The notes: generated by a model not told the origin, from the letters alone. 10,845 bases of DNA from CAMPJU01 sp046566095 (GCA_046566095.1 JBKHXI010000070.1:1-10845); one strand, 5' to 3'; shown: positions 1 through 7,667, counted from the stretch's first letter. Numbers and translations: made by a program.

Positions 1-1933
<1,933 letters not shown>

Positions 1934-1995
1934 TGCTGTAGTGCTCCCTCTCGGATTCCTGCGGATGCGGGGGCGCCGGGGCGCCGACATGGGTG

Positions 1996-2023
1996 ATCTG
2001 GGGCCGGCCGCCGCCGGTTCAAG
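1996..2023 (-). promoter_or_regulatory. RpoH (sigma-32) heat-shock promoter of dnaK
   Basis: Read on the minus strand: CTTGAAC (2023-2017), 13-bp spacer, CCCCAGAT (2003-1996). This matches the sigma-32 consensus CTTGAAA / CCCCATNT at 6 of 7 and, counting the free N position, 7 of 8. The -35 element begins 3 bp after the grpE stop codon. Transcription would start near 1989, giving a leader of about 55 nt before the dnaK ATG. It would allow dnaK to be induced independently of grpE. The motif is seen; activity is inferred. Confidence 0.8.
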
Positions 2024-2026
2024 CGG

Positions 2027-2602
2027 TCAGTCCTGCCTGGCCACCATCACCAGGGCCGGGCGCAGCAGGCGTTCGTTCAGCACGTAGCCCTTCTGGCACA
2101 GCTGCGCCACCGAACCGGGCGGCACGCCCTCGGCCTCGACCATGCTCATCGCCTGGTGGCGCTCGGGGTCGAAGCTGTCGCCCGGCGCCGGCGCGACCTC
2201 GGACAGGCCGTTGGCCTCGGCGATCCGGTGCAGCTGGCGCAGGGTCAGCTCCATGCCCTCGCGCAGCGGGTCGTTCTGCGCGGCTGCCGCCAGGCCCGCC
2301 TCCATGCTGTCGAACAGGGGCAGCAGCTCCGACAGCAGCCGCTCGTTGGCGAAGCGGCGCGCCTGCTCGATCTCGCGCGCCAGGCGCTTGCGCTGGTTGT
2401 CCAGGTCGGCGCGTTCGCGCAGCGACTCGGCGCGCAGCTGCTCGAGTTCGCCCTGCAGGGCCTCGAGCCGGTCGGCCAGCGCGGGCTCCGCGCCGGCCTC
2501 GGGGGACGGATCGGCCGGGCCCTGCCCGGCGTCGGGTTTTTCCCCGGCCGGCTGGCCGGTGTGCGGCGCCTTGTCCGCGTCCTGCATCGGTTCGGTGGTC
2601 AT
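2027..2602 (-). CDS. grpE: Nucleotide exchange factor GrpE
   Basis: Cytoplasmic dimeric co-chaperone that releases ADP from DnaK. It has 191 residues. The first ~40 are a disordered acidic/Pro/Gly-rich leader. A long charged helix rich in E, R, L and Q (about 42-90, coiled coil) leads to the four-helix-bundle region. The C-terminal beta domain carries FDPERHQAM (144-152) and GYVLNERLLRPALVMVA (172-188), both diagnostic for GrpE. The ATG at 2602 follows GGAG about 13 nt upstream, a rather long spacing. The internal Met at residue 6 is a possible alternative start. It lies 151 bp downstream of hrcA and 93 bp upstream of dnaK, with a heat-shock promoter match on each side, so the operon can be read from at least two internal points. 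Confidence 0.97.
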   Translation of the reverse strand: MTTEPMQDADKAPHTGQPAGEKPDAGQGPADPSPEAGAEPALADRLEALQGELEQLRAESLRERADLDNQRKRLAREIEQARRFANERLLSELLPLFDSMEAGLAAAAQNDPLREGMELTLRQLHRIAEANGLSEVAPAPGDSFDPERHQAMSMVEAEGVPPGSVAQLCQKGYVLNERLLRPALVMVARQD

Positions 2603-2646
2603 CGTTCCGGCATCGCTCCTGCGGCACAGCGCCGCCCGGGGATCCG

Positions 2647-2674
2647 GTATTGGGCCGTTGCCGGCGGATTCAAC
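2647..2674 (-). promoter_or_regulatory. RpoH (sigma-32) heat-shock promoter of grpE
   Basis: On the minus strand: GTTGAAT (2674-2668), 13-bp spacer, CCCAATAC (2654-2647). Against the sigma-32 consensus CTTGAAA / CCCCATNT this keeps the TTGAA core and CCC-AT in the -10. The expected start site is near 2640, leaving a leader of about 38 nt before the grpE ATG. Its architecture is the same as the dnaK promoter match further down the operon. The motif is seen; use by RpoH is inferred. Confidence 0.75.
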
Positions 2675-2736
2675 CCGTGCGCTGGCCGGGATGCGCCGCG
2701 CCGGAGGCTGCGCGCGGGACGACGACCGGCGTCGGT

Positions 2737-2753
2737 CCGGCCGGGACGGCCGG
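2737..2753 (-). other. Hairpin directly after the hrcA stop codon
   Basis: A perfect 6-bp GC stem (CCGGCC / GGCCGG, arms 2748-2753 and 2737-2742) with a 5-nt loop starts at the base next to the hrcA TAA. There is no T-tract, so it is not a standard intrinsic terminator. It could slow 3' decay or partly separate hrcA from grpE transcription. In DNA this GC-rich, such a stem can also arise by chance. Confidence 0.35.
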
Positions 2754-3812
2754 TTAGCGGACCGGCGGCAGCGCCGCGCCCAGCGCCTCGGCGGTCGCCT
2801 GCACCACCGGGATCACCCGCTCGTAGGCCATGCGGGTGGGCCCGATCACCCCGATCACCCCCAGCACCTGGCTGCCCGCCGGGCCCTGCGCCGCATACGG
2901 GGCGGTCACCAGCGAGACGCCCTCCAGCGGCGCCAGCCCGGTCTCCTCGCCGATGAAGATGCGCACGCCCGGGGCCTGGATGGTGCGTTCGAGCAGCTGC
3001 AGGATCTCGCGCTTGCGGGCGAAGGCCTCGAACAGTTCGCGCAGGCGGTCCAGGTCCGACAGGTCCTGCACGCCCATCAGCCGGGTCTGGCCGGCCAGCA
3101 GCATGTCCTCGTCGCCCGGCGCCAGCGCCTGCTCGGCCAGGTCCATGGTGCTGGCCAGCAGCGCCTCCATCTCGTCGCGCGCGGCCTGCAGGTCGCGCAC
3201 CAGGGCGGTCCTGATGTCGGCCAGGGTGCGCCCGGCGAAGTGCCGGTTCAGGTAGTTGGCGACGCGTTCGAGCTCGGCGGCGTCGTAGCTGCGGCGGGTC
3301 TGCAGCACCCGGTTCTGCACGTCGTTGTCGGCGAACACCAGGATCGCCAGCACCCGGTTGCCGTCGATCGGCACGAAGTCGATGTGGCGGAAGGCGAAGG
3401 ACTCGCGTCGCGGCACGCTGACCACGCCGACGAAGCGGGTCATCGCCGAGACCAGCTCGGAGGCCGAGCCCAGCAGCGACTGGGTGCCCGAGCCGCTGGG
3501 CAGCTCCTGGCGCAGGCGCGCGACCTCGGCCTCGGGCAGCGGCCGCAGCTGCAGCAGCGAATCCACGAACATGCGGTAGCCCTGCGCGGTCGGGATCCGG
3601 CCCGCGGAGGTGTGCGGCGAACTGAGCAGGCCCACGTCCTCCAGGTCCGCGAGGATGTTGCGGATGGTCGCCGGGCTCACGTCCAGGCCGGCGTGCCGGG
3701 CCAGGGTCTGCGAGCCGACCGGCTCGCCGTCGCGAATGTAGCGCGCGATCAGGGTCCGCAGCAGTTGGCGGGCGCGGGGGTCGAGCGTGGGGTCGGCGGG
3801 GCGGCGGGCCAT
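2754..3812 (-). CDS. hrcA: Heat-inducible transcription repressor HrcA
   Basis: Repressor that in many bacteria binds the CIRCE operator and is kept active by GroEL. It has 352 residues, normal for the family. An N-terminal winged helix includes GSQTLARHAGLDVSPATIRN (33-52) and the typical HTSAGRIPTAQGYRMFVDSLL (67-87). The rest is the GAF-like dimerisation region, ending in a family-typical GVIGPTRMAYERVIPVVQATAEALG stretch. The start at 3812 gives MARRPADPTLDPRARQLL. The frame stays open 44 codons further upstream, but that part is a low-complexity Ala/Arg/Pro sequence, so I reject it. No ribosome site precedes the ATG; a -10-like element sits 6 nt before it, which suggests a leaderless mRNA. 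First gene of hrcA-grpE-dnaK and divergent from recN. No CIRCE repeat is visible anywhere in the operon, so self-repression is not supported. Confidence 0.95.
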   Translation of the reverse strand: MARRPADPTLDPRARQLLRTLIARYIRDGEPVGSQTLARHAGLDVSPATIRNILADLEDVGLLSSPHTSAGRIPTAQGYRMFVDSLLQLRPLPEAEVARLRQELPSGSGTQSLLGSASELVSAMTRFVGVVSVPRRESFAFRHIDFVPIDGNRVLAILVFADNDVQNRVLQTRRSYDAAELERVANYLNRHFAGRTLADIRTALVRDLQAARDEMEALLASTMDLAEQALAPGDEDMLLAGQTRLMGVQDLSDLDRLRELFEAFARKREILQLLERTIQAPGVRIFIGEETGLAPLEGVSLVTAPYAAQGPAGSQVLGVIGVIGPTRMAYERVIPVVQATAEALGAALPPVR

Positions 3813-3818
3813 GCAGCC

Positions 3819-3847
3819 GGTATACGGCCGCCGCCGCCGCCGCGCAA
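3819..3847 (-). promoter_or_regulatory. Vegetative-type promoter of hrcA, possibly giving a leaderless mRNA
   Basis: On the minus strand: TTGCGC (3847-3842), 17-bp spacer, TATACC (3824-3819). The hexamers match the sigma-70 consensus at 3 of 6 and 4 of 6, with ideal spacing. The ATG begins 7 nt after the -10, where transcription itself should start. Bases 3827-3841 of the spacer are five GCC units. No sigma-32 or CIRCE motif is present here. Confidence 0.5.
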
Positions 3848-3916
3848 GCGCGGCCGGTCGCGGCGAAGTCCTACGCCGCGGCGGGGCGCTCGCCGACGCC
3901 CGGCGCGGCGCGGCCA

Positions 3917-3947
3917 TTGGCGGCGCGGCGGCGCGGCAGGGCACAAT
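3917..3947 (+). promoter_or_regulatory. Candidate promoter of recN
   Basis: TTGGCG (3917-3922) and CACAAT (3942-3947) are separated by 19 bp, longer than ideal. The hexamers match at 3 of 6 and 4 of 6. Only 8 nt lie between CACAAT and the recN ATG, and no ribosome site is visible, so a leaderless or nearly leaderless transcript is plausible. I see no LexA-type box of either the CTGT-N8-ACAG or the Xanthomonas TTAG-N6-TACTA kind. Confidence 0.35.
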
Positions 3948-3955
3948 CGGCGGCC

Positions 3956-5629
3956 ATGCTCCGCCATCTCGCCATCCGCGACTTCGCCGTCGTGCGCGCC
4001 GCCGAACTGGAATTCGGCCCGGGGCTCACCGTGATTTCCGGCGAGACCGGCGCCGGCAAGTCGCTGCTGGTGGATGCGCTGGGCTTCCTCTCGGGCGCGC
4101 GCGCCGACAGCACGATGGTGCGGCACGGCGCGGCGCGGGCGGAACTGACGGCGGAGTTCGCGCTCGACGACGCGCCCGCCGCCGCGGACTGGCTGCGCGC
4201 CCAGGAGCTGGACGAGGACGGCGCCTGCCAGCTGCGCCGCACCCTGCGCGCCGACGGCGGTTCGCGCGCCTGGATCAATGGCCGCCCGGCGACCCTGGGC
4301 CAGCTCGCGGAACTGGCCGCGCACCTGGTCGAGATCCACGGCCAGCACGAGCAGCAGGCCCTGCTGTCGCGTCCCAGCCAGCTCACGCTGCTGGACGCCT
4401 ACGGCCGGCACGCGGACCTGCTGGCGGCGGTGCGCGCGGCGGCGCAGGAATGCGCCGCGCTGACGCGCGAGCGCGCGCAGCTGACCGGTCGCGGCGACGT
4501 CTCGGAGCGGATCGCCTGGCTGCAGTACCAGCTGGAGGAACTCGACCGCGAGGCGCTGGCGCCCGAGGCGATCGAGGCGCTGGTCGCCGGGCACCGGCGC
4601 CAGGCCCACGTGGCGGAACTGAGCGCGGCCTGCGACGGCGCCCTCGCCGCGCTGGCCGGCGACGGGGACGGCCCCGCGCTCGGCGCGCAGCTGCAGCGGC
4701 TGCGGCACTCCCTGCAGCGGCAGGCCGGGCACGAGCCGCGGCTGTCGGAAGCGGACGCGATGCTCGAATCGGCGGCGATCCAGCTCGACGAGGCGGCGGC
4801 CCTGCTCGAGCGGGTGCGCGCCGACCTGGACCTGGACCCGGGCACGCTCGAGGAGCTCGACCGCAGGCTGGCGCGCCTGCACGATCTGGCGCGCAAGCAC
4901 CGGGTCGCCCCGGAAGCCCTCGCCGGGCAGCGTGCGGCGCTGGCGGCCGAACTCCAGGCCCTGCGCGGCGCCGGCGAGCGGCTGGCGGTCCTGGACCGCG
5001 AGATCGCCCGCGCCGACGCGCATTGGCGCGAGGCCGCCGGCGCGCTGACCGCGGCGCGCACCGCGGCCGCGCACCGGCTGTCGGATGCGGTCACCGCGCT
5101 GCTGGCCGAACTGGGCATGGGCGGCGGCCGTTTCCAGGCCGCGCTGGAACCCGCCGCCGAACCGCGTCCGGATCCGCAGGGCGCCGAGCGGGTCGAATTC
5201 CTGGTCGCCGCCAATCCCGGGCAGCCGGCGCGGCCGCTGCGCAAGGTCGCCTCCGGCGGCGAGCTGTCGCGGATCTCGCTGGCGATCGAGGTCGCCGCGC
5301 TCGGCCTGGACGCGGTGCCGACGATGATCTTCGACGAAGTGGATTCGGGCATCGGCGGTGCGGTGGCCGACATCGTCGGCCGCAAGCTGCGCGCCCTGGG
5401 CCGGGCGCGGCAGGCGCTGTGCGTGACCCACCTGCCGCAGGTCGCGGCCCAGGGCCATGCCCATTACCGGGTCAGCAAGGACAGCGCCGGCGGCGTCACC
5501 CGCAGCGCGGTCGAGCCGCTGGACCCGCGGCAGCGCGAGGAGGAACTTGCGCGGATGCTCGGCGGCGCCCGGGTCGGCGCCGAAGCCCGCGCCGCCGCAC
5601 GCGCCCTGCTCGCGGGCGCCGACGGCTGA
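3956..5629 (+). CDS. recN: DNA repair ATPase RecN (SMC-like)
   Basis: SMC-family ATPase that helps recombinational repair of double-strand breaks on the nucleoid. It has 557 residues, close to E. coli RecN (553). The head is split in the usual way: Walker A GETGAGKS (29-36) and the Q-loop region GQHEQQ (129-134) at the N end; signature SGGELSR (433-439), Walker B TMIFDEVDSGIGG (456-468) and the THLPQVAA switch region (491-498) at the C end. Between them (about 150-385) is an Ala/Glu/Arg/Leu-rich short coiled coil. The start MLRHLAIRDFAVV at 3956 is where RecN homology begins. The frame is open 13 codons upstream, but with basic low-complexity sequence that I reject. It diverges from hrcA across 143 bp and converges on fur. 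SOS control is common for recN in other bacteria, but no LexA box is seen here. Confidence 0.97.
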   Translation: MLRHLAIRDFAVVRAAELEFGPGLTVISGETGAGKSLLVDALGFLSGARADSTMVRHGAARAELTAEFALDDAPAAADWLRAQELDEDGACQLRRTLRADGGSRAWINGRPATLGQLAELAAHLVEIHGQHEQQALLSRPSQLTLLDAYGRHADLLAAVRAAAQECAALTRERAQLTGRGDVSERIAWLQYQLEELDREALAPEAIEALVAGHRRQAHVAELSAACDGALAALAGDGDGPALGAQLQRLRHSLQRQAGHEPRLSEADAMLESAAIQLDEAAALLERVRADLDLDPGTLEELDRRLARLHDLARKHRVAPEALAGQRAALAAELQALRGAGERLAVLDREIARADAHWREAAGALTAARTAAAHRLSDAVTALLAELGMGGGRFQAALEPAAEPRPDPQGAERVEFLVAANPGQPARPLRKVASGGELSRISLAIEVAALGLDAVPTMIFDEVDSGIGGAVADIVGRKLRALGRARQALCVTHLPQVAAQGHAHYRVSKDSAGGVTRSAVEPLDPRQREEELARMLGGARVGAEARAAARALLAGADG

Positions 5630-5650
5630 CCGCCCTCGCTCCCCCCGATT

Positions 5651-5686
5651 CCCGCAGGAGCGCCCCTTGGGCGCGATGCCGCGAAC
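5651..5686 (+). repeat. REP-type hairpin, copy A
   Basis: Copy A of a GCAGGAGCG...GCGATG element, with stem GCGCCC (5660-5665), loop CTT and GGGCGC (5669-5674). It is identical to copy C except for one base (GCAGG for GTAGG) over 36 bp, and the CCCGATT preceding it is also shared. It resembles the GTAG-headed REP elements known from Stenotrophomonas, Pseudomonas and related genomes. It lies 21 bp after the recN stop in a convergent gap, where it may also act as an mRNA 3' stabiliser or terminator. Confidence 0.85.
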
Positions 5687-5704
5687 CGGAGGCGCCGGTA
5701 AAGC

Positions 5705-5732
5705 CATCGCGGGCGAGGCCCGCTCCTACGCG
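5705..5732 (-). repeat. REP-type hairpin, copy B (inverted)
   Basis: On the minus strand this reads GTAGGAGCG, stem GCGGGC / GCCCGC with a 3-nt loop (arms 5718-5723 and 5709-5714), then GCGATG. The head and tail match copies A and C, while the stem has diverged with compensating bases, as expected if the hairpin is what selection maintains. It is inverted between A and C, the arrangement typical of REP doublets (REPINs). Confidence 0.85.
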
Positions 5733-5758
5733 ATGGGCCCATCCCGTCATCCCGATTT

Positions 5759-5794
5759 CCCGTAGGAGCGCCCCTTGGGCGCGATGCCGCGAAC
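5759..5794 (+). repeat. REP-type hairpin, copy C
   Basis: Copy C carries the canonical GTAGGAGCG head, stem GCGCCC (5768-5773), loop CTT, GGGCGC (5777-5782), then GCGATG. It begins 108 bp after copy A in the same direction. The near-identity of A and C suggests recent duplication or insertion. No RAYT transposase gene, which moves such elements in trans, is present in the window. Confidence 0.85.
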
Positions 5795-5810
5795 GCCGCC
5801 GCGCGCCCCG

Positions 5811-5838
5811 GCCGGCATGCCATGCGCAGGCTGCCGGC
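5811..5838 (-). terminator. Hairpin at the 3' end of fur
   Basis: A 7-bp perfect stem (GCCGGCA at 5811-5817, TGCCGGC at 5832-5838) with a 14-nt loop lies 10 bp beyond the fur stop on the side where fur transcription exits. There is no T-run, so termination is a guess; 3' end protection is equally possible. Confidence 0.35.
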
Positions 5839-5847
5839 GGCGCGGGA

Positions 5848-6249
5848 TCAGCGCTTCTTGCGCACGTACAGGACCAGCGAGTGGTCCTCGATCGCATAGC
5901 CGTGGCGGGCGGCGATCTGTTCCTGCAGCCGCTCGATCTCCTCGCTGTGGAACTCGATCACCTTGCCGGTGTCGATGTCGACCATGTGGTCGTGATGCTC
6001 GCCGCGGTCGAGTTCGTATACCGCGTGGCCGCCCTCGAAATTGTGCTTGAGCACCAGGCCCGCCGCCTCGAACTGGGTCAGCACCCGGTAGACGGTGGCG
6101 AGGCCGATCTCGTCGCCGTGCTCGAGCAGCTGGCGGTAGATGTCCTCGGCGGTCATGTGCCGCGGCTTGGCCTGCTCCAGCAGCTCCAGGATCCGCATGC
6201 GCGGATGGGTGACCTTCAAGCCGACCTTGCGGAGGTCCTGCGATTCCAT
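5848..6249 (-). CDS. fur: Ferric uptake regulator Fur
   Basis: Iron-responsive dimeric repressor that binds Fur boxes when loaded with Fe(II). It has 133 residues. The winged helix includes THPRMRILELLEQ (14-26), HMTAEDIYRQL (31-41) and GLATVYRVLTQFEAAGLV (49-66). The C-terminal metal and dimer domain has HNFEGGHAVYEL (69-80) and HHDH (85-88). Where E. coli Fur has the CxxC zinc pair after HHDH, this protein has DIDT (91-94), and it ends in YVRKKR. It contains no cysteine at all. Loss of CxxC is also known in Pseudomonas and Xanthomonas Fur. The ATG at 6249 follows a strong ribosome site (GGAGAGGAA). It diverges from bamE with overlapping -10 candidates, and no clear Fur box is visible in that region. 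Confidence 0.98.
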   Translation of the reverse strand: MESQDLRKVGLKVTHPRMRILELLEQAKPRHMTAEDIYRQLLEHGDEIGLATVYRVLTQFEAAGLVLKHNFEGGHAVYELDRGEHHDHMVDIDTGKVIEFHSEEIERLQEQIAARHGYAIEDHSLVLYVRKKR

Positions 6250-6394
6250 TTCCTCTCCTCGTGGGCCGCGGACGACGCCGCGCCCGCCGTGCCCGACCGC
6301 CCGGACGCCGGAGCCGCCCGGCCGCGAACGGCCTGCCGGCGCGCCGCAACCGACCGTGAACGGCGGCGCGCGCCCGCCTCGGCGGGCCGGATCG

Positions 6395-6400
6395 AGTGTA
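6395..6400 (-). promoter_or_regulatory. Candidate -10 element for fur, overlapping the bamE -10
   Basis: TACACT on the minus strand fits the TAnnnT pattern but has no good -35 at 17 bp. It overlaps the plus-strand TATCAT (6399-6404). The fur leader would be about 140 nt. Divergent fur and omlA (bamE) genes with overlapping promoters are known from Xanthomonas, which supports the reading. Confidence 0.4.
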
Positions 6401-6404
6401 TCAT
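6399..6404 (+). promoter_or_regulatory. Candidate -10 element for bamE
   Basis: TATCAT matches the sigma-70 -10 at 5 of 6 and lies about 30 nt before the bamE ATG. It is one of the few AT-containing patches in the 185-bp fur-bamE gap. No convincing -35 is seen. A modest ribosome site (GCGAGA) precedes the ATG. Confidence 0.45.
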
Positions 6405-6434
6405 CGGCCAGCTCCGAACCGACCCGCGAGACCG

Positions 6435-6848
6435 ATGCGAATTCCCTCCAAGTCCCTGGCCACGGCCCTGCTCGCCGCCCTGCTGACCGCCGGCTGCGGC
6501 GTGCTCTACAAGCAGCCGATCTACCAGGGCAACCTGCTGGAATCGGAGGCCGTCGCGCAGCTGCAGCCGGGCCTGAGCCAGCAGCAGGTGATCGGCCTGC
6601 TGGGCACGCCCTCGATCAGCGACCCCTTCCACCACGACCGCTGGGACTACACCAGCAGCCAGCGCCTGGGCCGCAGCGGCCGTACCGAGGTCAAGAACCT
6701 GACCCTGTGGTTCGAAGGCGACCAGCTGGCGCGCTGGGAAGGCGACTACTTCCCGGAGCAGGACGAGGAGATCGCCCGCAACGCGCGCAAGCAGTTCGGG
6801 CCGAATCTGTCGCGCCGCGAACGCGAGCGCCGCGGCCAGCGGCGCTGA
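6435..6848 (+). CDS. bamE: Outer membrane assembly lipoprotein BamE (SmpA/OmlA family)
   Basis: Lipoprotein of the BAM complex, which inserts beta-barrel proteins into the outer membrane. It has 137 residues. The signal peptide has basic residues (R2, K6), a hydrophobic core (8-17) and a lipobox ending LTAGC with the acylated Cys at 21. The -3 position is Thr rather than the preferred Leu. The mature part carries the family motif YKQPIYQGNLLES (25-37), then GLSQQQVIGLLGTPSISDPFHHDRWDY, the SmpA/OmlA fold. The C end is a basic tail rich in R and E. The ATG at 6435 is chosen because it opens directly into the signal peptide; the 13 open codons before it do not. It diverges from fur and converges on ratB with only 18 bp between stop codons. 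Confidence 0.95.
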   Translation: MRIPSKSLATALLAALLTAGCGVLYKQPIYQGNLLESEAVAQLQPGLSQQQVIGLLGTPSISDPFHHDRWDYTSSQRLGRSGRTEVKNLTLWFEGDQLARWEGDYFPEQDEEIARNARKQFGPNLSRRERERRGQRR

Positions 6849-6875
6849 CCCCAGCCAGGCGGGCGCTCAGCGCCG
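6840..6875. terminator. Inverted repeat spanning the bamE and ratB stop codons
   Basis: Perfect 9-bp inverted repeat: CGGCGCTGA (6840-6848) and TCAGCGCCG (6867-6875), with an 18-nt loop. The left arm ends with the TGA of bamE and the right arm starts with the TCA complement of the ratB stop, so each mRNA would fold its own stop codon into the stem. There is no T-tract. It may be a two-way transcript end or RNA stabiliser. Confidence 0.5.
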
Positions 6876-7160
6876 GACGCCGCCGGCGCGCCGGCGCCTG
6901 GCTTCCTTCGGATCCATCTGCAGCGGGCGCAACAGTTCCACCCGGTCGCCATCGCACAGGCGCTCGTCCGTCTCCACCCGCAGGCCGTGGATCGCGTAGC
7001 CGTCGACCTGAGCGAGCAGCTCCGGCTGCAGACACGCCGCCGCCACCGCGTCGGCCACCGTGCTGCCTGCCGCCAGGCGCAGTCGGCGCGCCAGGTGCCG
7101 GCGCGGCCAGGCCAGCACCAGCTCGACCGCCAGCGCGCCGCGCCCGGCCTCAGCGGCCAT
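6867..7160 (-). CDS. ratB: RnfH/RatB family ubiquitin-like protein (UPF0125)
   Basis: Small protein of 97 residues with the RnfH/RatB beta-grasp pattern: VELVLAWPRRHLARRLRLAAGSTVADAV (12-39), then QVDGYAIHGLRVETDERLCDGDRVELLRPLQMDPKEARRRR (51-91). The closing DGDRVELLRPLQxDPKxARRxR is diagnostic. The molecular function is not established; the family is found beside ratA or the rnf operon. The ATG at 7160 overlaps the end of ratA by 11 bp, which implies translational coupling. The tail is strongly basic. The toxin-antitoxin label sometimes attached to RatAB is not supported by anything seen here. Confidence 0.93.
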   Translation of the reverse strand: MAAEAGRGALAVELVLAWPRRHLARRLRLAAGSTVADAVAAACLQPELLAQVDGYAIHGLRVETDERLCDGDRVELLRPLQMDPKEARRRRAGGVRR

Positions 7161-7608
7161 CGGCGGCCACCGGCAGCGGCCCGGGGTCGCCGTCGGCCAC
7201 GCGCACGAAGTCGTCGACCATGCGGTCGGCCAGTCCCTGGAAGCCGATCGCCAGCGCCGGCGCCAGCAGCCGCGAGACCGGCTCGAACGCCAGGGTGAGC
7301 GTGACCTTGCAGGCGCACTCGTCCAGGGCGTGGAACTGCCAGCGCCCGGACAGGCGCCGGAACGGCCCCTCGACCAGGCGCATGTCGATGTGGTGCGGCG
7401 GCGCCAGTGTGTTCTCGGTGACGAACCAGGTGCGCAGCGCGCCCATCCGCAGGTCCAGGCGCGCCACCAGCCGGTCCTCGCCGCGCTCGCGCACCTCGGC
7501 CGCCACGCACCAGTCGAAGCGGCGCGGATAGGCGGCCACGTCGTTGACCAGCGCGAACATGCGCGCGACGGAGTGCTCGACCAGGGCGGTGCGGCGGATC
7601 TCGGGCAT
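7150..7608 (-). CDS. ratA: RatA family START-like protein (COQ10/polyketide-cyclase fold)
   Basis: A 152-residue cytoplasmic protein of the START-like lipid-binding superfamily. The start MPEIRRTALVEHSVARMFALVNDVAAYPRRFDWC (1-34) is the classic RatA/Coq10 N-terminus. The centre has RTWFVTENTL and PHHIDMRLVEGPFRRLSGRWQFHAL, and the end GFQGLADRMVDDFVRVAD forms the lid helix. Mitochondrial Coq10 relatives bind ubiquinone, whereas E. coli RatA was described as inhibiting 70S ribosome association. Which role applies here cannot be told from sequence. It diverges from smpB over 59 bp and overlaps ratB. No strong ribosome site is seen before the ATG. Confidence 0.94.
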   Translation of the reverse strand: MPEIRRTALVEHSVARMFALVNDVAAYPRRFDWCVAAEVRERGEDRLVARLDLRMGALRTWFVTENTLAPPHHIDMRLVEGPFRRLSGRWQFHALDECACKVTLTLAFEPVSRLLAPALAIGFQGLADRMVDDFVRVADGDPGPLPVAADGR

Positions 7609-7655
7609 CGGATGGCGCGCCCGCCGCGGTCCTGTCGCGGACCGGCGGCTTGGGC

Positions 7656-7661
7656 GACAAT
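7656..7661 (+). promoter_or_regulatory. Candidate -10 element for smpB
   Basis: GACAAT lies 6 nt before the smpB ATG and shares ACAAT with the recN candidate (CACAAT). No good -35 is seen. If used, transcription would start at or within a base or two of the ATG, giving a leaderless mRNA; no ribosome site is visible. Confidence 0.35.
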
Positions 7662-7667
7662 GGCGCG

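Noticed and set aside
3813..3955. Search for a CIRCE element, a LexA box or a sigma-32 promoter between hrcA and recN
   Set aside because: No inverted repeat of the CIRCE or LexA type and no CTTGAAA / CCCCAT pair could be found. Only vegetative-type hexamers are visible.
3749..5707. A 652-codon open frame antisense to recN, plus the 899-codon plus-strand frame from 3787
   Set aside because: Both overlap recN, which has every expected motif. Their products have gene-like length only because of high GC and show no recognisable domain.
6250..6434. Search for a Fur box between fur and bamE
   Set aside because: No GATAAT-type repeat units are present; GTGTATCAT alone is too short to call.
6867..7608. 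Reading ratA-ratB as a toxin-antitoxin module
   Set aside because: RatA is a START-like/Coq10 relative and RatB a ubiquitin-like protein. Both are conserved chromosomal genes, and the module label rests on the E. coli name only.
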